Positions 17,949-26,204 of a stretch of DNA of 32,460 nucleotides are shown here, piece after piece; positions within the stretch are counted from its first letter, which is position 1; each line of letters begins with the position of its first letter. Source of the DNA: Stenotrophomonas sp. 278 (GTDB lineage: Bacteria > Pseudomonadota > Gammaproteobacteria > Xanthomonadales > Xanthomonadaceae); the NCBI RefSeq assembly GCF_003935715.1, contig NZ_RHPP01000035.1:1-32460 (forward strand), read 5' to 3'. Made by a program: the position numbers and the translations under genes. The notes under the pieces were generated by a model. That model saw nothing but the letters and a program-made list of their open reading frames with translations, was not told where the DNA came from and did not search any database.

Positions 17949-18824
17949 ATGGACTTGGAAAGTGATGAGGTGGGTCGGGACATGTTGGAGAGAAGAACTC
18001 CCGGGAGGGATAAGCGGGTAGAGGCTATCCTGATAGAACGCTACAAGAAGTATTTCATGAGCGAGAATTCGTTCAAACGCGGACTGGGTGTTCCTTGGCC
18101 AGCATTACGTAGCGCTATCATCAGCGAGGCAATGCGCTGTCACAGCGAAGTAGCTGGTACGCTCCCGCTCACTCTACAGCAGGCGGCCGCTGTGCTGAGT
18201 GTCCCACCCAGAGCACTGTTGGCGCTGAGCAAAAAGCATGCCGGTGAAAATGCAATATTTGCCTCCCTTTCAGGTAGTCGGGGGCTGGTACGAAGGGGGG
18301 TGGTATGCCCATGCAGGTTATTGCAGTGGGCATCAGAAGTGGACGCTGTCAGTGGATGGCGGGAAAGGCGGAGTGAGGTGGCGAGCATCGGTGCTACCGC
18401 GAAAGCTGCCGAGATTGTTGATCAGATTGGACTGCTGGAGTCGACCTTGGTTGAAGCAAGGATGGTTGATGTATCGAGAGGCGATCCTAAAGTGATCTCG
18501 CTTCGGCTGGATGAACGTGCACTGCCGATGAACATGGACGACATTCGCATGTGGCAGCAGCAGGAAGAGCGAGCATTGCTCGAAAGCCGCGATCGAGGGG
18601 TACGTGCTGTCTCAATTCCTGAGGCGCTATCGCTCCGGTGGCAGGACGAGGGCCTGCGTAGAGTGTGGCTGGACAGATTTCGTGTCACTCTGGTTCGCCT
18701 TGAGGCGCTACTGAATTACCATCGCAGTGATCTCAGGCAGGTTGCGATCCAGACAAAAGCTCAACTTCGAACGGTCGAACACGGACGACGAAGGCTGAGG
18801 CTTGTTATTTCGAGTGTTCGTTGA
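17949..18824 (+). CDS. Hypothetical soluble protein
   Basis: About 291 residues from ATG 17949. The frame is open further upstream to a GTG at 17853, which would overlap the membrane-protein gene by 80 bp, and no start has a strong ribosome-binding site. The protein is charged and mostly helical in appearance. Residues about 60-100 (LPLTLQQAAAVLSVPPRALLALSKK) resemble a helix-turn-helix, so DNA binding is possible. The C-terminal ~110 residues are Arg- and Leu-rich. No known family is recognised. It precedes an orphan antitoxin-like gene by about 275 bp with no gene in between. Confidence 0.5.
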   Translation: MDLESDEVGRDMLERRTPGRDKRVEAILIERYKKYFMSENSFKRGLGVPWPALRSAIISEAMRCHSEVAGTLPLTLQQAAAVLSVPPRALLALSKKHAGENAIFASLSGSRGLVRRGVVCPCRLLQWASEVDAVSGWRERRSEVASIGATAKAAEIVDQIGLLESTLVEARMVDVSRGDPKVISLRLDERALPMNMDDIRMWQQQEERALLESRDRGVRAVSIPEALSLRWQDEGLRRVWLDRFRVTLVRLEALLNYHRSDLRQVAIQTKAQLRTVEHGRRRLRLVISSVR

Positions 18825-19098
18825 CTGGGACCGCGGAAGCGAGCGTATGCAACTGGGCCGGTACTCTAATGGCCATAGTCGCCAGCTAGACGCGTCTTCA
18901 TCCAATAAAAAGAAGGCGACCCTTGTGCATTGGGAAGGAGACCGTTGTCCTATGCAGGTCTGGGGGCCTAGGTCGCTTGTCTGGAAAGCCTTTGAACTGT
19001 GGGCCTAATGGCCGGCAGGTGGTTGGCCGCCGATAACTGTCGCTTGACGTGTACCAGAAAGAGTATTCTCGGACCAGACTTAAGGAGGGTATCGGGCC

Positions 19099-19473
19099 AT
19101 GTCTCAGCCACCTGTTTGTCAAGTCTTAGACCTGAAAGCTGCCGCGATTCGGACCTTCGTACGAATCGCGCAGGCTTGGCGGTTGTCTGAGGATGAGCAA
19201 AGTCAGATACTGACCCTGTCCGAGCTGCCGCGCTCAGATGAAGATGTGAACCGAATGGTCGATGACACGGTGCTTCTCCGGATCGTGAACGCGATATCGA
19301 TCTACGGAGCCTTGCACAGCCTGTTCCCGGATGCAGCTCAGGCTGATACATGGATTCATCGCGCCAATTCGGCCCCTCGGTTCGGTGGTGACCCAGCCAT
19401 TCGGCTGATGTGTAGCGGGTCTGCGCGTGCCCTTGAGACAGTGCGGGACCATCTTGAAGCTCAGCTGCGTTGA
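19099..19473 (+). CDS. Orphan antitoxin, Xre/MbcA/ParS toxin-binding (DUF2384) type
   Basis: A protein of 124 residues. The C-terminal half (about 70-122, SIYGALHSLFPD followed by ADTWIHRANSAPRFGGDPAIRLM) is the toxin-binding domain seen in antitoxins of RES-type toxins. The WI-H-AN and FGG-P pattern is characteristic. The N-terminal ~60 residues form a helical region like the Xre part of these antitoxins. AAGGAGGG (19083-19090) is an excellent ribosome-binding site. The usual partner, a RES-domain toxin directly downstream, is absent: the next 320 bp hold no such frame. It may be an orphan remnant, a solitary regulator, or a guard against an incoming toxin. Confidence 0.75.
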   Translation: MSQPPVCQVLDLKAAAIRTFVRIAQAWRLSEDEQSQILTLSELPRSDEDVNRMVDDTVLLRIVNAISIYGALHSLFPDAAQADTWIHRANSAPRFGGDPAIRLMCSGSARALETVRDHLEAQLR

Positions 19474-19802
19474 TTCCAAGCTAGCTGATACTTAGGTGAG
19501 ATTGCGCAGATGGCCGCGTCGAGTTGGAGGAACCAAGCAGCTGTAGTTGCTCTTGCGAGCTTGGTCCCGACACTCGCGCATGCCGAAGGGAAGCGCGCGA
19601 TGAGGTTTCGAGAAGATTTTCGCTCTGCGTCATCATTGTTTCAAAGGGGAAGGTAGGAGCATTCCTCGAATCAGATCGCGCGCACCAATGCGTTTAGATC
19701 AATGACTGTGGTTAGCCGACTATAGGCAAAACAGTGGCCATCGTGTCTCACCCTGGGCGACCGGGCCCGGTTATTGTGAAAGGGTCATCCGGAGGACACG
19801 CC
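19474..19802. other. Non-coding/decayed spacer
   Basis: No gene can be supported here. A 48-codon frame at about 19,511-19,657 (starts MAASSWRN, with a hydrophobic VVALASLVPTLAHA stretch) resembles a signal peptide but stops early. No part of a RES-type toxin is visible, although one would be expected after the antitoxin gene. Confidence 0.4.
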
Positions 19803-19803
19803 C

Positions 19804-20200
19804 CTGAGACCGACCATACGTGCGGAGCTGATTCGAGATGCAACGAAGGCACTTGCGGCCCTCGCTGAGGGAAAAAGCGAAACCTTGGCAAGCAGCGCCT
19901 TCGCAATTTAGGCAGCGCGTAAGTCACACCGGCAGGCATCTGCGGAAGCGCACGATATCGACTCCGCTTTTGCTGAAGGGCCTGGAGTTTGAACGGGTAT
20001 CTATCCCAAAGGCAGCCCACTTTTATCAAGAGAGGGACGAAGGGACCCGCGCTAGGCTCTTCTACGTTGCACTTTCGCGTGCCAGATCTTCCTTGATTAT
20101 TTCATCCTCTAGCCCTGCGATGCGGCTTCCCGTTCCAAGTTGGCGTCAACCCAGTCTCCGCGTGACCATCGATGCTAAGCTCAGTGTCCTGAAACACTGA
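19804..20200 (+). pseudogene. C-terminal fragment of a UvrD-type (SF1) helicase, frameshifted
   Basis: Two frames join into one recognisable helicase tail. The first (19804 to the TAG at 19909) reads LRPTIRAELIRDATKALAAL up to SSAFAI. The second continues RQRVSHTGRHLRKRTISTP, then LLLKGLEFERVSIP and LFYVALSRARSSL. KGLEFE followed by LFYVALSRAR corresponds to motifs V and VI of UvrD/Rep-like helicases. Removing one T from the CAATTTAGG at about 19904-19912 restores a single frame, so it is a one-base insertion. The N-terminal ATP-binding part is gone. Such helicases are common partners in phage-defence systems, so this may be the relic of a replaced defence module; the original system cannot be named. 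Confidence 0.65.
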
Positions 20201-20247
20201 GCAGACGAGGTTTCGTCGCCCTGGAGAATGCTGACAGCCCACCGCGG

Positions 20248-21468
20248 CTAGCAAACATCGGCGTCCGCAAGCTTCGGCAGCAAGTGCGCCAAGAAGGAGG
20301 CGCTTGTATACGCCGCATAGGCTTGCCAACCATCGGACTTTTCCGAGTCAGCAAAGTCGCATACAGATTTAATGACGAGCGGTGTGGCCCCACATAATTC
20401 TGCAGCCGCCATGACTGCATATGCCTCCATCTCAACGCCAATAACCTCGCGGTGGCCTTCAGTGATCGGAGCAATTGCTCCGTCGTGCGCCAGCACCGAT
20501 GCGCCCGAAGCCATCGGCCCGATATGCACGGATAGGCGGCCAGCCGGCACCGATTCTCGCCAACCCGCAGAGACCTCGGCGCATAGCCTCGCATCTCGAC
20601 ACTCTGCTTGAACTAGGGCGGCAATATCGCCCCTGAGCGCGCTTTGGTAGGGGGCCGCCCGAAACACCGGCAGTGGATCTGGCCCTTGAACGTGCTTTCC
20701 ACTTCCCCAATCCCAGGTGGGGTCGGCAACAATGATATCGCCGATCTCAACCTTACCTCGGACACCTGCGCAAATCCCAACCATCGAAAGAACTCTTGGC
20801 TTGAACACTTGGGCTATCTTCGCCGCAAGTGCGGCGGACATAGGCATGCCCTTGCGAGGCGCGCACGCGGCCACTACCTTCAGTCTACGCGAGCCAGCCG
20901 TAGTCGTGCCGAGATAGTAACGAGTGGGATCACCAGCTACACTGTGCGGATTCCAGCCGAAGTTTAGGCCTAGGACAGCGTCAAGCTCCGGCGAACTAAG
21001 TGCCGTGATGATGGCGACATCGACAGGAGGCGTCCTATGCCGTGCGTTGCGGCTGATGATGTACCCCACTCGACCAGTAAGTACATCGATCCAGCTGTTC
21101 TCGTCTTCTCTGTAAAACTGCAAGGACGCGCCGCGGGCCGTCGCCTTAGTGATGGCTTCCTGCTCCAGCTCCTCTCGCGCGGTCACGAAGATGATCTCAT
21201 CCGGGAGGATCGCTTTAGAGTCAACCGTCAACAGGTCCAACAGCGCGAATCCAGATTCCGGACTGGGACGGTCCCCAATGCTTTCCGGAAGATTCACGTC
21301 GATAAGGGCGATGTCGAACCGACACTCACGCATCCGCCTCCTGGCGTCAACAGCGTTGCTAACATGCACGATGTCCACAGCATCACCGTAGCTGCTCTTC
21401 AGCGGCGAAACAATCGCTGCAGCTTTGTCCACTTGATCATCAACAAGAATGATTCTTACGCCGGTCAA
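20248..21468 (-). CDS. dtcC: Detocs effector: receiver domain fused to nucleoside phosphorylase (DtcC-like)
   Basis: A protein of 406 residues. The receiver domain (1-135) has the acidic pair Asp10/Asp11, phosphoacceptor Asp57 (LIDVNLPE) and Thr in FVTARE. Residues about 150-400 are a PNP/MTA nucleosidase-type domain with GICAGV, VEIGDIIVAD, the nucleoside-binding VEMEAYAV and a catalytic-type Asp in KSVCDFAD. In Detocs the phosphorylated effector is reported to cleave ATP, killing the infected cell before phage release. The start is a TTG at 21468 that overlaps the dtcB stop (TTGA), with AAAGGA upstream; no ATG fits. The receiver lacks the usual KP motif (YRED instead). Assignment rests on architecture and operon order. 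Confidence 0.85.
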   Translation of the reverse strand: MTGVRIILVDDQVDKAAAIVSPLKSSYGDAVDIVHVSNAVDARRRMRECRFDIALIDVNLPESIGDRPSPESGFALLDLLTVDSKAILPDEIIFVTAREELEQEAITKATARGASLQFYREDENSWIDVLTGRVGYIISRNARHRTPPVDVAIITALSSPELDAVLGLNFGWNPHSVAGDPTRYYLGTTTAGSRRLKVVAACAPRKGMPMSAALAAKIAQVFKPRVLSMVGICAGVRGKVEIGDIIVADPTWDWGSGKHVQGPDPLPVFRAAPYQSALRGDIAALVQAECRDARLCAEVSAGWRESVPAGRLSVHIGPMASGASVLAHDGAIAPITEGHREVIGVEMEAYAVMAAAELCGATPLVIKSVCDFADSEKSDGWQAYAAYTSASFLAHLLPKLADADVC

Positions 21469-21926
21469 TTGAGAATTCCTTTCAATAGTTCGGTGAGTCT
21501 ACCTTTCCAAGCGTCTTCTGTCTGGCTGTAGTAGACATGGCCTAAATAGAAGTTTGGGAACGTCCTTTTCATCTCTGAGGCTATGTCTTCGATAGACACG
21601 CGACTCTGTCCTTCGCCGAACCCGTCAAACATAGTGACGATTATGGTTGGCATTGTTCTCTGACGCATCTTCATCTGCATCAGCAGATCTCGTCCCGCAA
21701 AGTTCTCCTGCGCCCCACCAGATGGTTCATCCGCCCCCACGTCAAAGTTTGGCATACTCATGTCGAGTAGCACAGCGTCATAGGTAACACTGCGATTGCA
21801 GATTGCCTTCAGCGCTGAGTTAAACGATCGCGCCTCATCCACGTCAACACCTTGCACAAGCTCCATAACAAAGGCCCTTATCTCAGCGGACTTGTCAGCA
21901 TCATCTTCAATTAGGAGAATTTTCAT
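21465..21926 (-). CDS. dtcB: Detocs stand-alone receiver protein (DtcB-like)
   Basis: A single receiver domain of 153 residues without an output domain: acidic residues EDD (7-9), phosphoacceptor Asp55 in LLDMSMP, and Thr in IIVTMFD. The conserved Lys near the C-terminus is not evident (YYSQTED occupies that place). In Detocs the lone receiver is reported to act as a phosphate sink that absorbs stray phosphoryl groups from the sensor and prevents needless activation of the toxic effector. It overlaps dtcA by 20 bp and dtcC by 4 bp, so the stoichiometry of the three proteins is translationally linked. Confidence 0.85.
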   Translation of the reverse strand: MKILLIEDDADKSAEIRAFVMELVQGVDVDEARSFNSALKAICNRSVTYDAVLLDMSMPNFDVGADEPSGGAQENFAGRDLLMQMKMRQRTMPTIIVTMFDGFGEGQSRVSIEDIASEMKRTFPNFYLGHVYYSQTEDAWKGRLTELLKGILN

Positions 21927-24900
21927 CCGGAGCCTGAATATTGTAGGAAATTTCTACATAGAACTTGCGGTCATCAGAAAAGCCAAATTCGAGGCGGGGC
22001 TCCTCATAGAAAGGGGAATTGATCGAGCGCCAGAGCTTACGCAGGCCGCTACCACCTTCAACTTGAGCAAGTTTCAGAGAATCGCTCTTGCTTAGGCCTT
22101 CGCGAATCCCCGCTACACTGTCTCGCTGGCTCTGCGTCGGGACGCTAGGAGCCAAGGAACTCTCAACTCTAGCCGAGTACCTAGTCGGGGTTATGTCGAA
22201 CGAGACAGAGACGTTGAGTGCGTCACCCTCAAGTCCAGAGTGCTCCACCGCATTCGACAGCACCACGTAGAATGCATCCACCATTCCGTCCAAGGTCCGC
22301 CCTGGCAATCTAACACTTCTATCGTATGAACCCACGTCAATCGTGGGCACGTGCGAGGACTCAGATGCTGTCTTTGCGATCATGTTATGCGCAATGTCTA
22401 CGGGCAGGCCCGGCTGGTAGTCTTGTCGATCATAGACTTGACTGCGATGGAACCACGACGACACTTCATCAAGCCGCATGCGAAGTTGTGTTTTAGCGCG
22501 TGCGATACCATTTCTTAAATCTCCAACCGCCTGACTGTATGGCAATGAGTGGATACTATCGGTGAGCTGCTCGAAAGCGGAAGTAAAAGCAGGCTTAATC
22601 GTCCTGTCCAGAAGCTCTCTCACTTCGAGCAAGTTCTCATCCGTTTTATCCCAAAGGTTGTCAATACATACATCGATGAACTCGTCCATGGATCTGGATC
22701 GAATTGCAGAGCGCTGCATGAACCTTCGTTCTAAATTGGAAGACCTATAGATGAAAGCTGCCTTCGTGTCTTGCCTAACGTCCTTGACGCCGTGAGATAT
22801 GGATATTTGCAGCCGTTCGTCGCGGAGCTCGTGCAGGATTCGGTCGAACTCCGCAGAGAAGGCGGCTAAGGAAGTCGCTACCCGTTGCCGAGCGGCACCG
22901 TCATACACCTCAAATCTGTCGTCCCAGTAGACGTTCGGCTTGTATCCCGAACCGGAGGCATTGCGTGAGCTAATTAGGCGCTCGTCCGCCAAAGGCTTCC
23001 TCAGCGTGTTCGCGAGGACACCGTGTCTGACCCGGGTACTCAGGTAAGCATTCAGCCCATGGTCCCCACGCAGAAACTCGTGGGTTACTTCGGTGAAGAT
23101 CGAATCGAACTGGCTATCCGTCTCGGTTTCCGCCTCATCGACCAAGTGAACACTGGAGAGCGCCCTTCCAATCGAGATGCTCTCGGTCATGGGAATGTCC
23201 ATCAGGGCATCCGCAATTCTTTCAACCACGGCATGTGAAGGGTCGCTGATTGCACCGGCGTTGGCTTTGTATCGCGAATACTGCCCCCCAATCTTTGACT
23301 TCAGACTTCGTTTGATCGCGGCTATGTCTACGTAGACCTTGCTTTGCTCAAGCAGCGATGTCCCCTTGGCGATCTCTTGTTTCTTAACTCGGTCGCGAAT
23401 TTCATCCAAATAGCGCGAAGCGTCGTCGGGGTCAAGGGACGCAAGTTGTCTACAGACACTGATTCGCGCCTCCACGATCTCCTCAGTCCCATTGTAAAGA
23501 AGTGTCTGCCGCATGACTTCCGGCGTCCAAACCCGGTCCAAATACAGGATCGCTCTAGACGTGTTGGAAGGCCCTAGAATCTGGACAACGTCCGCGGCGC
23601 TCCGAATCTGGTGGTGTTCTTGGAACCGCTCGAACGCAAACCGCAATTGAGCCAACCTGGCGTCAGACGAGAACGCGTTGAACAACTCAAAGCTTAGCGG
23701 CACGTCGATCGTATCCGGCCAAGTTGCCGCGTCAGCTAGACCGCTGACTACTAGATCGAGTGGCAGCGAGGTTGGCACGTCCGGATTCGTGATGTGCGCA
23801 TCAACCAATAACGACACGGCTTCCCCCCGGGCCCCGCACTTGGTCTTCGCCATAGCTAGCGCGGTGAGGACGCGATACCTCGCAGCGATCGGCGCATCTT
23901 CTAAAAGACAATTTAGCTGTTCGATCGCATCCTGCGCGCGACCGGTCTGAAGAAGGTGACGCGCAATGTAGGCACGGTGGCGATTCAAAGAAATCTGCAC
24001 CCCCAACGAGCTCGGGTCTTTCCCGAAGTACAACAGCTCAATGGACGCCAGCGTAGTTCTATAAAGATCGGCGGCGACGATGGATGCTCGAGCCTGCTTT
24101 AAAGCAGTCGGCCTTGCGCACGCAAGCGTGAGTGGCGACACCCACGCGTCGTATACCGCGATCGTCTTCATCTGATCGATCATCGGCTTGTCGTTCTCCT
24201 GCTGAAGACAGGCTAGAACGACCTCCCGAAGATACAGACCCCAGGTATGTCCGTAATGCACATCCACCGTAGAGAAGATCGAGGTGGCCTCACCGTATGA
24301 ATTTTCATCCAAGCGAAGTACGCTCATGAGGCTCGAGCAAAGGGCCGAATGCGCAGGGGAGAGACTTGGAATCGCGCAGCCTGACCGTACAGCTGCTCGC
24401 GCTAGGAGCGTCAACATTGCAGCATCAGTGGGGTCGCACTCTGCCAGGTACTTACCTCCCTGCTGCAGGACGTCTTCATACCCGCTCTGGAAATACGACT
24501 CAAATATCTTCGCCCGGGCGACAGCCTCAGCTCCGGCATCAAGTTCTACAACACATCCGAATGCCAAGCCAAGAGGGTCGAGCCTGCGGTCTTTAATGCG
24601 ACGGCGTAGCAGTGAGACGGGCCTTTCCAAAGCCGCAGAAACAACCATCGGAAGTCGATCAGCTGTGGCCATATCCTGCAGCGTTGTGACCAATGCCTCA
24701 TAATGATCGATCAGGCTCGCTTGCGCCTCGAAGAAAAGGTAGGCCGAAAGCTCACTTGGGTTGGCGGTGGATACATCGCTGACTCGGCTCGCAGCGTAGC
24801 TCCGGAACACGTCTGACACATCATTGAGCTTAGCTAGAACTTCGTCTTTGAGGAAGCGCTTAGTTCCACGGCTCTCTGCTCGGCGAGAGAGGTAATGAAT

Positions 24901-25422
24901 CAGAAATGCTGAGATCGACTTCGGCGCTGCGGCATCGAACTGTTCTTGGACGCGCTGCCGCTCAACCAGAGGCGCGTTGTCACCAAGCGTCAACCAAGCT
25001 TGTGCGAGCCATAATGAAACACCAAATCGCCTCTCATGCGAGATCAGAGACTGCGCTGCATTTTCGAACCGCGACAGCAACATACTCGATTCAAATTTAT
25101 TCCGTGCCGCAACGTATTCAGCGATCGCGTCGCTGTGGAGTAGGCATCTACACACCGCCCAGACGACCTCATTAACTGGCCCTACGGGTGCGCCGGCGGC
25201 TTGGATCCCGAACATATCTTTGTAGGCTTGAGGGAAAGGCTCGCCATGAAATGGAAGGAGACGTTTGGGCTCATTTATGAGCTTAGGGAACCGCTCGAAG
25301 AGCTCCGCGGGCGTGCTATTCGCCTTCAATAGAAAGAGAGTCTCCCTAGCGAAGTCCCCGCCCTGGCGAACAGCGCCGATAGAGCGGTGCAGCGAGTGCT
25401 TCCGTTTGCCTTTTCGGGCCAT
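21907..25422 (-). CDS. dtcA: Detocs sensor: large histidine-kinase-like protein (DtcA-like)
   Basis: A protein of 1171 residues. Roughly residues 1-780 are helical and lack membrane segments, with TPR-like repeats in parts (for example HRAYIARHLLQTGRAQDAIEQL), and would sense infection. A region with STRVRHG (His800) is the likely phosphorylated histidine. The C-terminal HATPase shows an N box (VVLSNAVEHS, Asn1057) and a glycine loop (GGSGLRKL, about 1123-1130). It would phosphorylate the two receivers encoded just downstream. AAGGAAG precedes ATG 25422. Length, domain order and operon match DtcA. What it senses cannot be read from sequence, and His800 as acceptor is inference. Confidence 0.83.
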   Translation of the reverse strand: MARKGKRKHSLHRSIGAVRQGGDFARETLFLLKANSTPAELFERFPKLINEPKRLLPFHGEPFPQAYKDMFGIQAAGAPVGPVNEVVWAVCRCLLHSDAIAEYVAARNKFESSMLLSRFENAAQSLISHERRFGVSLWLAQAWLTLGDNAPLVERQRVQEQFDAAAPKSISAFLIHYLSRRAESRGTKRFLKDEVLAKLNDVSDVFRSYAASRVSDVSTANPSELSAYLFFEAQASLIDHYEALVTTLQDMATADRLPMVVSAALERPVSLLRRRIKDRRLDPLGLAFGCVVELDAGAEAVARAKIFESYFQSGYEDVLQQGGKYLAECDPTDAAMLTLLARAAVRSGCAIPSLSPAHSALCSSLMSVLRLDENSYGEATSIFSTVDVHYGHTWGLYLREVVLACLQQENDKPMIDQMKTIAVYDAWVSPLTLACARPTALKQARASIVAADLYRTTLASIELLYFGKDPSSLGVQISLNRHRAYIARHLLQTGRAQDAIEQLNCLLEDAPIAARYRVLTALAMAKTKCGARGEAVSLLVDAHITNPDVPTSLPLDLVVSGLADAATWPDTIDVPLSFELFNAFSSDARLAQLRFAFERFQEHHQIRSAADVVQILGPSNTSRAILYLDRVWTPEVMRQTLLYNGTEEIVEARISVCRQLASLDPDDASRYLDEIRDRVKKQEIAKGTSLLEQSKVYVDIAAIKRSLKSKIGGQYSRYKANAGAISDPSHAVVERIADALMDIPMTESISIGRALSSVHLVDEAETETDSQFDSIFTEVTHEFLRGDHGLNAYLSTRVRHGVLANTLRKPLADERLISSRNASGSGYKPNVYWDDRFEVYDGAARQRVATSLAAFSAEFDRILHELRDERLQISISHGVKDVRQDTKAAFIYRSSNLERRFMQRSAIRSRSMDEFIDVCIDNLWDKTDENLLEVRELLDRTIKPAFTSAFEQLTDSIHSLPYSQAVGDLRNGIARAKTQLRMRLDEVSSWFHRSQVYDRQDYQPGLPVDIAHNMIAKTASESSHVPTIDVGSYDRSVRLPGRTLDGMVDAFYVVLSNAVEHSGLEGDALNVSVSFDITPTRYSARVESSLAPSVPTQSQRDSVAGIREGLSKSDSLKLAQVEGGSGLRKLWRSINSPFYEEPRLEFGFSDDRKFYVEISYNIQAPDENSPN

Positions 25423-25788
25423 GATCTTCCTTGCAGTGTAGTTTCGACGATCGCGGGTTCTTCTACGAACGACTCTAGCCTGTGGCGAGAGGCCGCCTCG
25501 GCGTACTCTATCGAGGTTTAGATCGGGTTGGAACTGGCTTCGCGGTCAGCGAGTGCGAGGCCGAGTGATCCAGACCCATGGCGAGGGTCGGATGATGTCG
25601 CCAGGCGGTTTTGTTCTTGGGATTGCGCAATTGCAGGCAAAGCTGCGCCTCGCCCCAGGCAATATCCTGGGCGACCTATCCCAATCCACATCTCAGCGCT
25701 GGCTGCCAGCCAGCCCACTCTCCGTCAGGCGACGTTTCCCCTACGTCCGTAGCAGTTCGCAACCGCCGGACGATTCTCGCTGAACATT
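25423..25788. other. Intergenic region upstream of the Detocs operon
   Basis: About 365 bp holding the leader of the minus-strand Detocs operon. The open frames on the plus strand (25528-25835) overlap each other, have no ribosome-binding sites and are not recognised. I could not define a convincing promoter by eye. Confidence 0.4.
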
Positions 25789-26127
25789 CTACGTCGCTTT
25801 TTTTGCTCGGATCCGCGCGGATTGCTCTGCTATGAACTTGTGCATCTCGGATCTGGATTCTCTCGCCGCCTGTGGAATATCCATCGCAAATTGCAGTGAT
25901 AGAGATTTTGCGAGGGCAAATTGCGCGGGTGTGGGGGCCTTAAGATCCCAATCAATCAGTTCGGGAAACGCCTTCGATAACTCAGTTGAGAGCTTACTCC
26001 CGAATGCCGCCAAGTTGCCTTCGTCCTGAAGCCGCAAAAGCTGCCACTGCATCCGCTTCTGCGCGTCTTCCGTAAGGCCAAGCTCGATAGTGAAGTCCAA
26101 ATCGGTACATACGAGAAAAAAAGGCAT
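25789..26127 (-). CDS. Small hypothetical protein divergent from XRE regulator
   Basis: A protein of 112 residues, soluble and helical, rich in Ala, Glu and Lys toward the end (EQSARIRAKKAT). GGTGGAG lies about 5 bp before ATG 26127. I recognise no domain. It shares a 77-bp intergenic region with the divergently read XRE-type regulator, with an inverted repeat between them, so its expression is probably controlled by that regulator. A toxin-antitoxin or phage-immunity-like pair is conceivable but not supported by any motif. Confidence 0.6.
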   Translation of the reverse strand: MPFFLVCTDLDFTIELGLTEDAQKRMQWQLLRLQDEGNLAAFGSKLSTELSKAFPELIDWDLKAPTPAQFALAKSLSLQFAMDIPQAARESRSEMHKFIAEQSARIRAKKAT

Positions 26128-26138
26128 AGTGCTCCACC

Positions 26139-26185
26139 GATACTTTTAAGTAGCCTACCTTTAAAGTCGTAGTCTTAAAAGTATC
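26139..26185. promoter_or_regulatory. Inverted repeat, likely operator of the divergent pair
   Basis: GATACTTTTAAG (26139-26150) and CTTAAAAGTATC (26174-26185) are perfect 12-bp inverted arms separated by 23 bp. The 8-bp palindrome CTTTAAAG (26159-26166) lies at the centre. The element fills the space between the two divergent genes, where both promoters must lie, so an XRE-type dimer pair could repress both. It may also be part of the AT-rich island end and serve as a recombinase-binding site. Confidence 0.65.
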
Positions 26186-26204
26186 AGATCAATAGCTTTG
26201 GCTC

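Noticed and set aside
18802-19008. Short plus-strand frame between the hypothetical gene and the antitoxin
   Set aside because: It overlaps the end of the preceding gene and has no domain or ribosome-binding site; read as non-coding spacer.
20248-25422. Reading the operon as an ordinary two-component regulatory system
   Set aside because: Neither receiver has a DNA-binding output domain and the sensor lacks membrane segments; the phosphorylase-type effector fits Detocs better.
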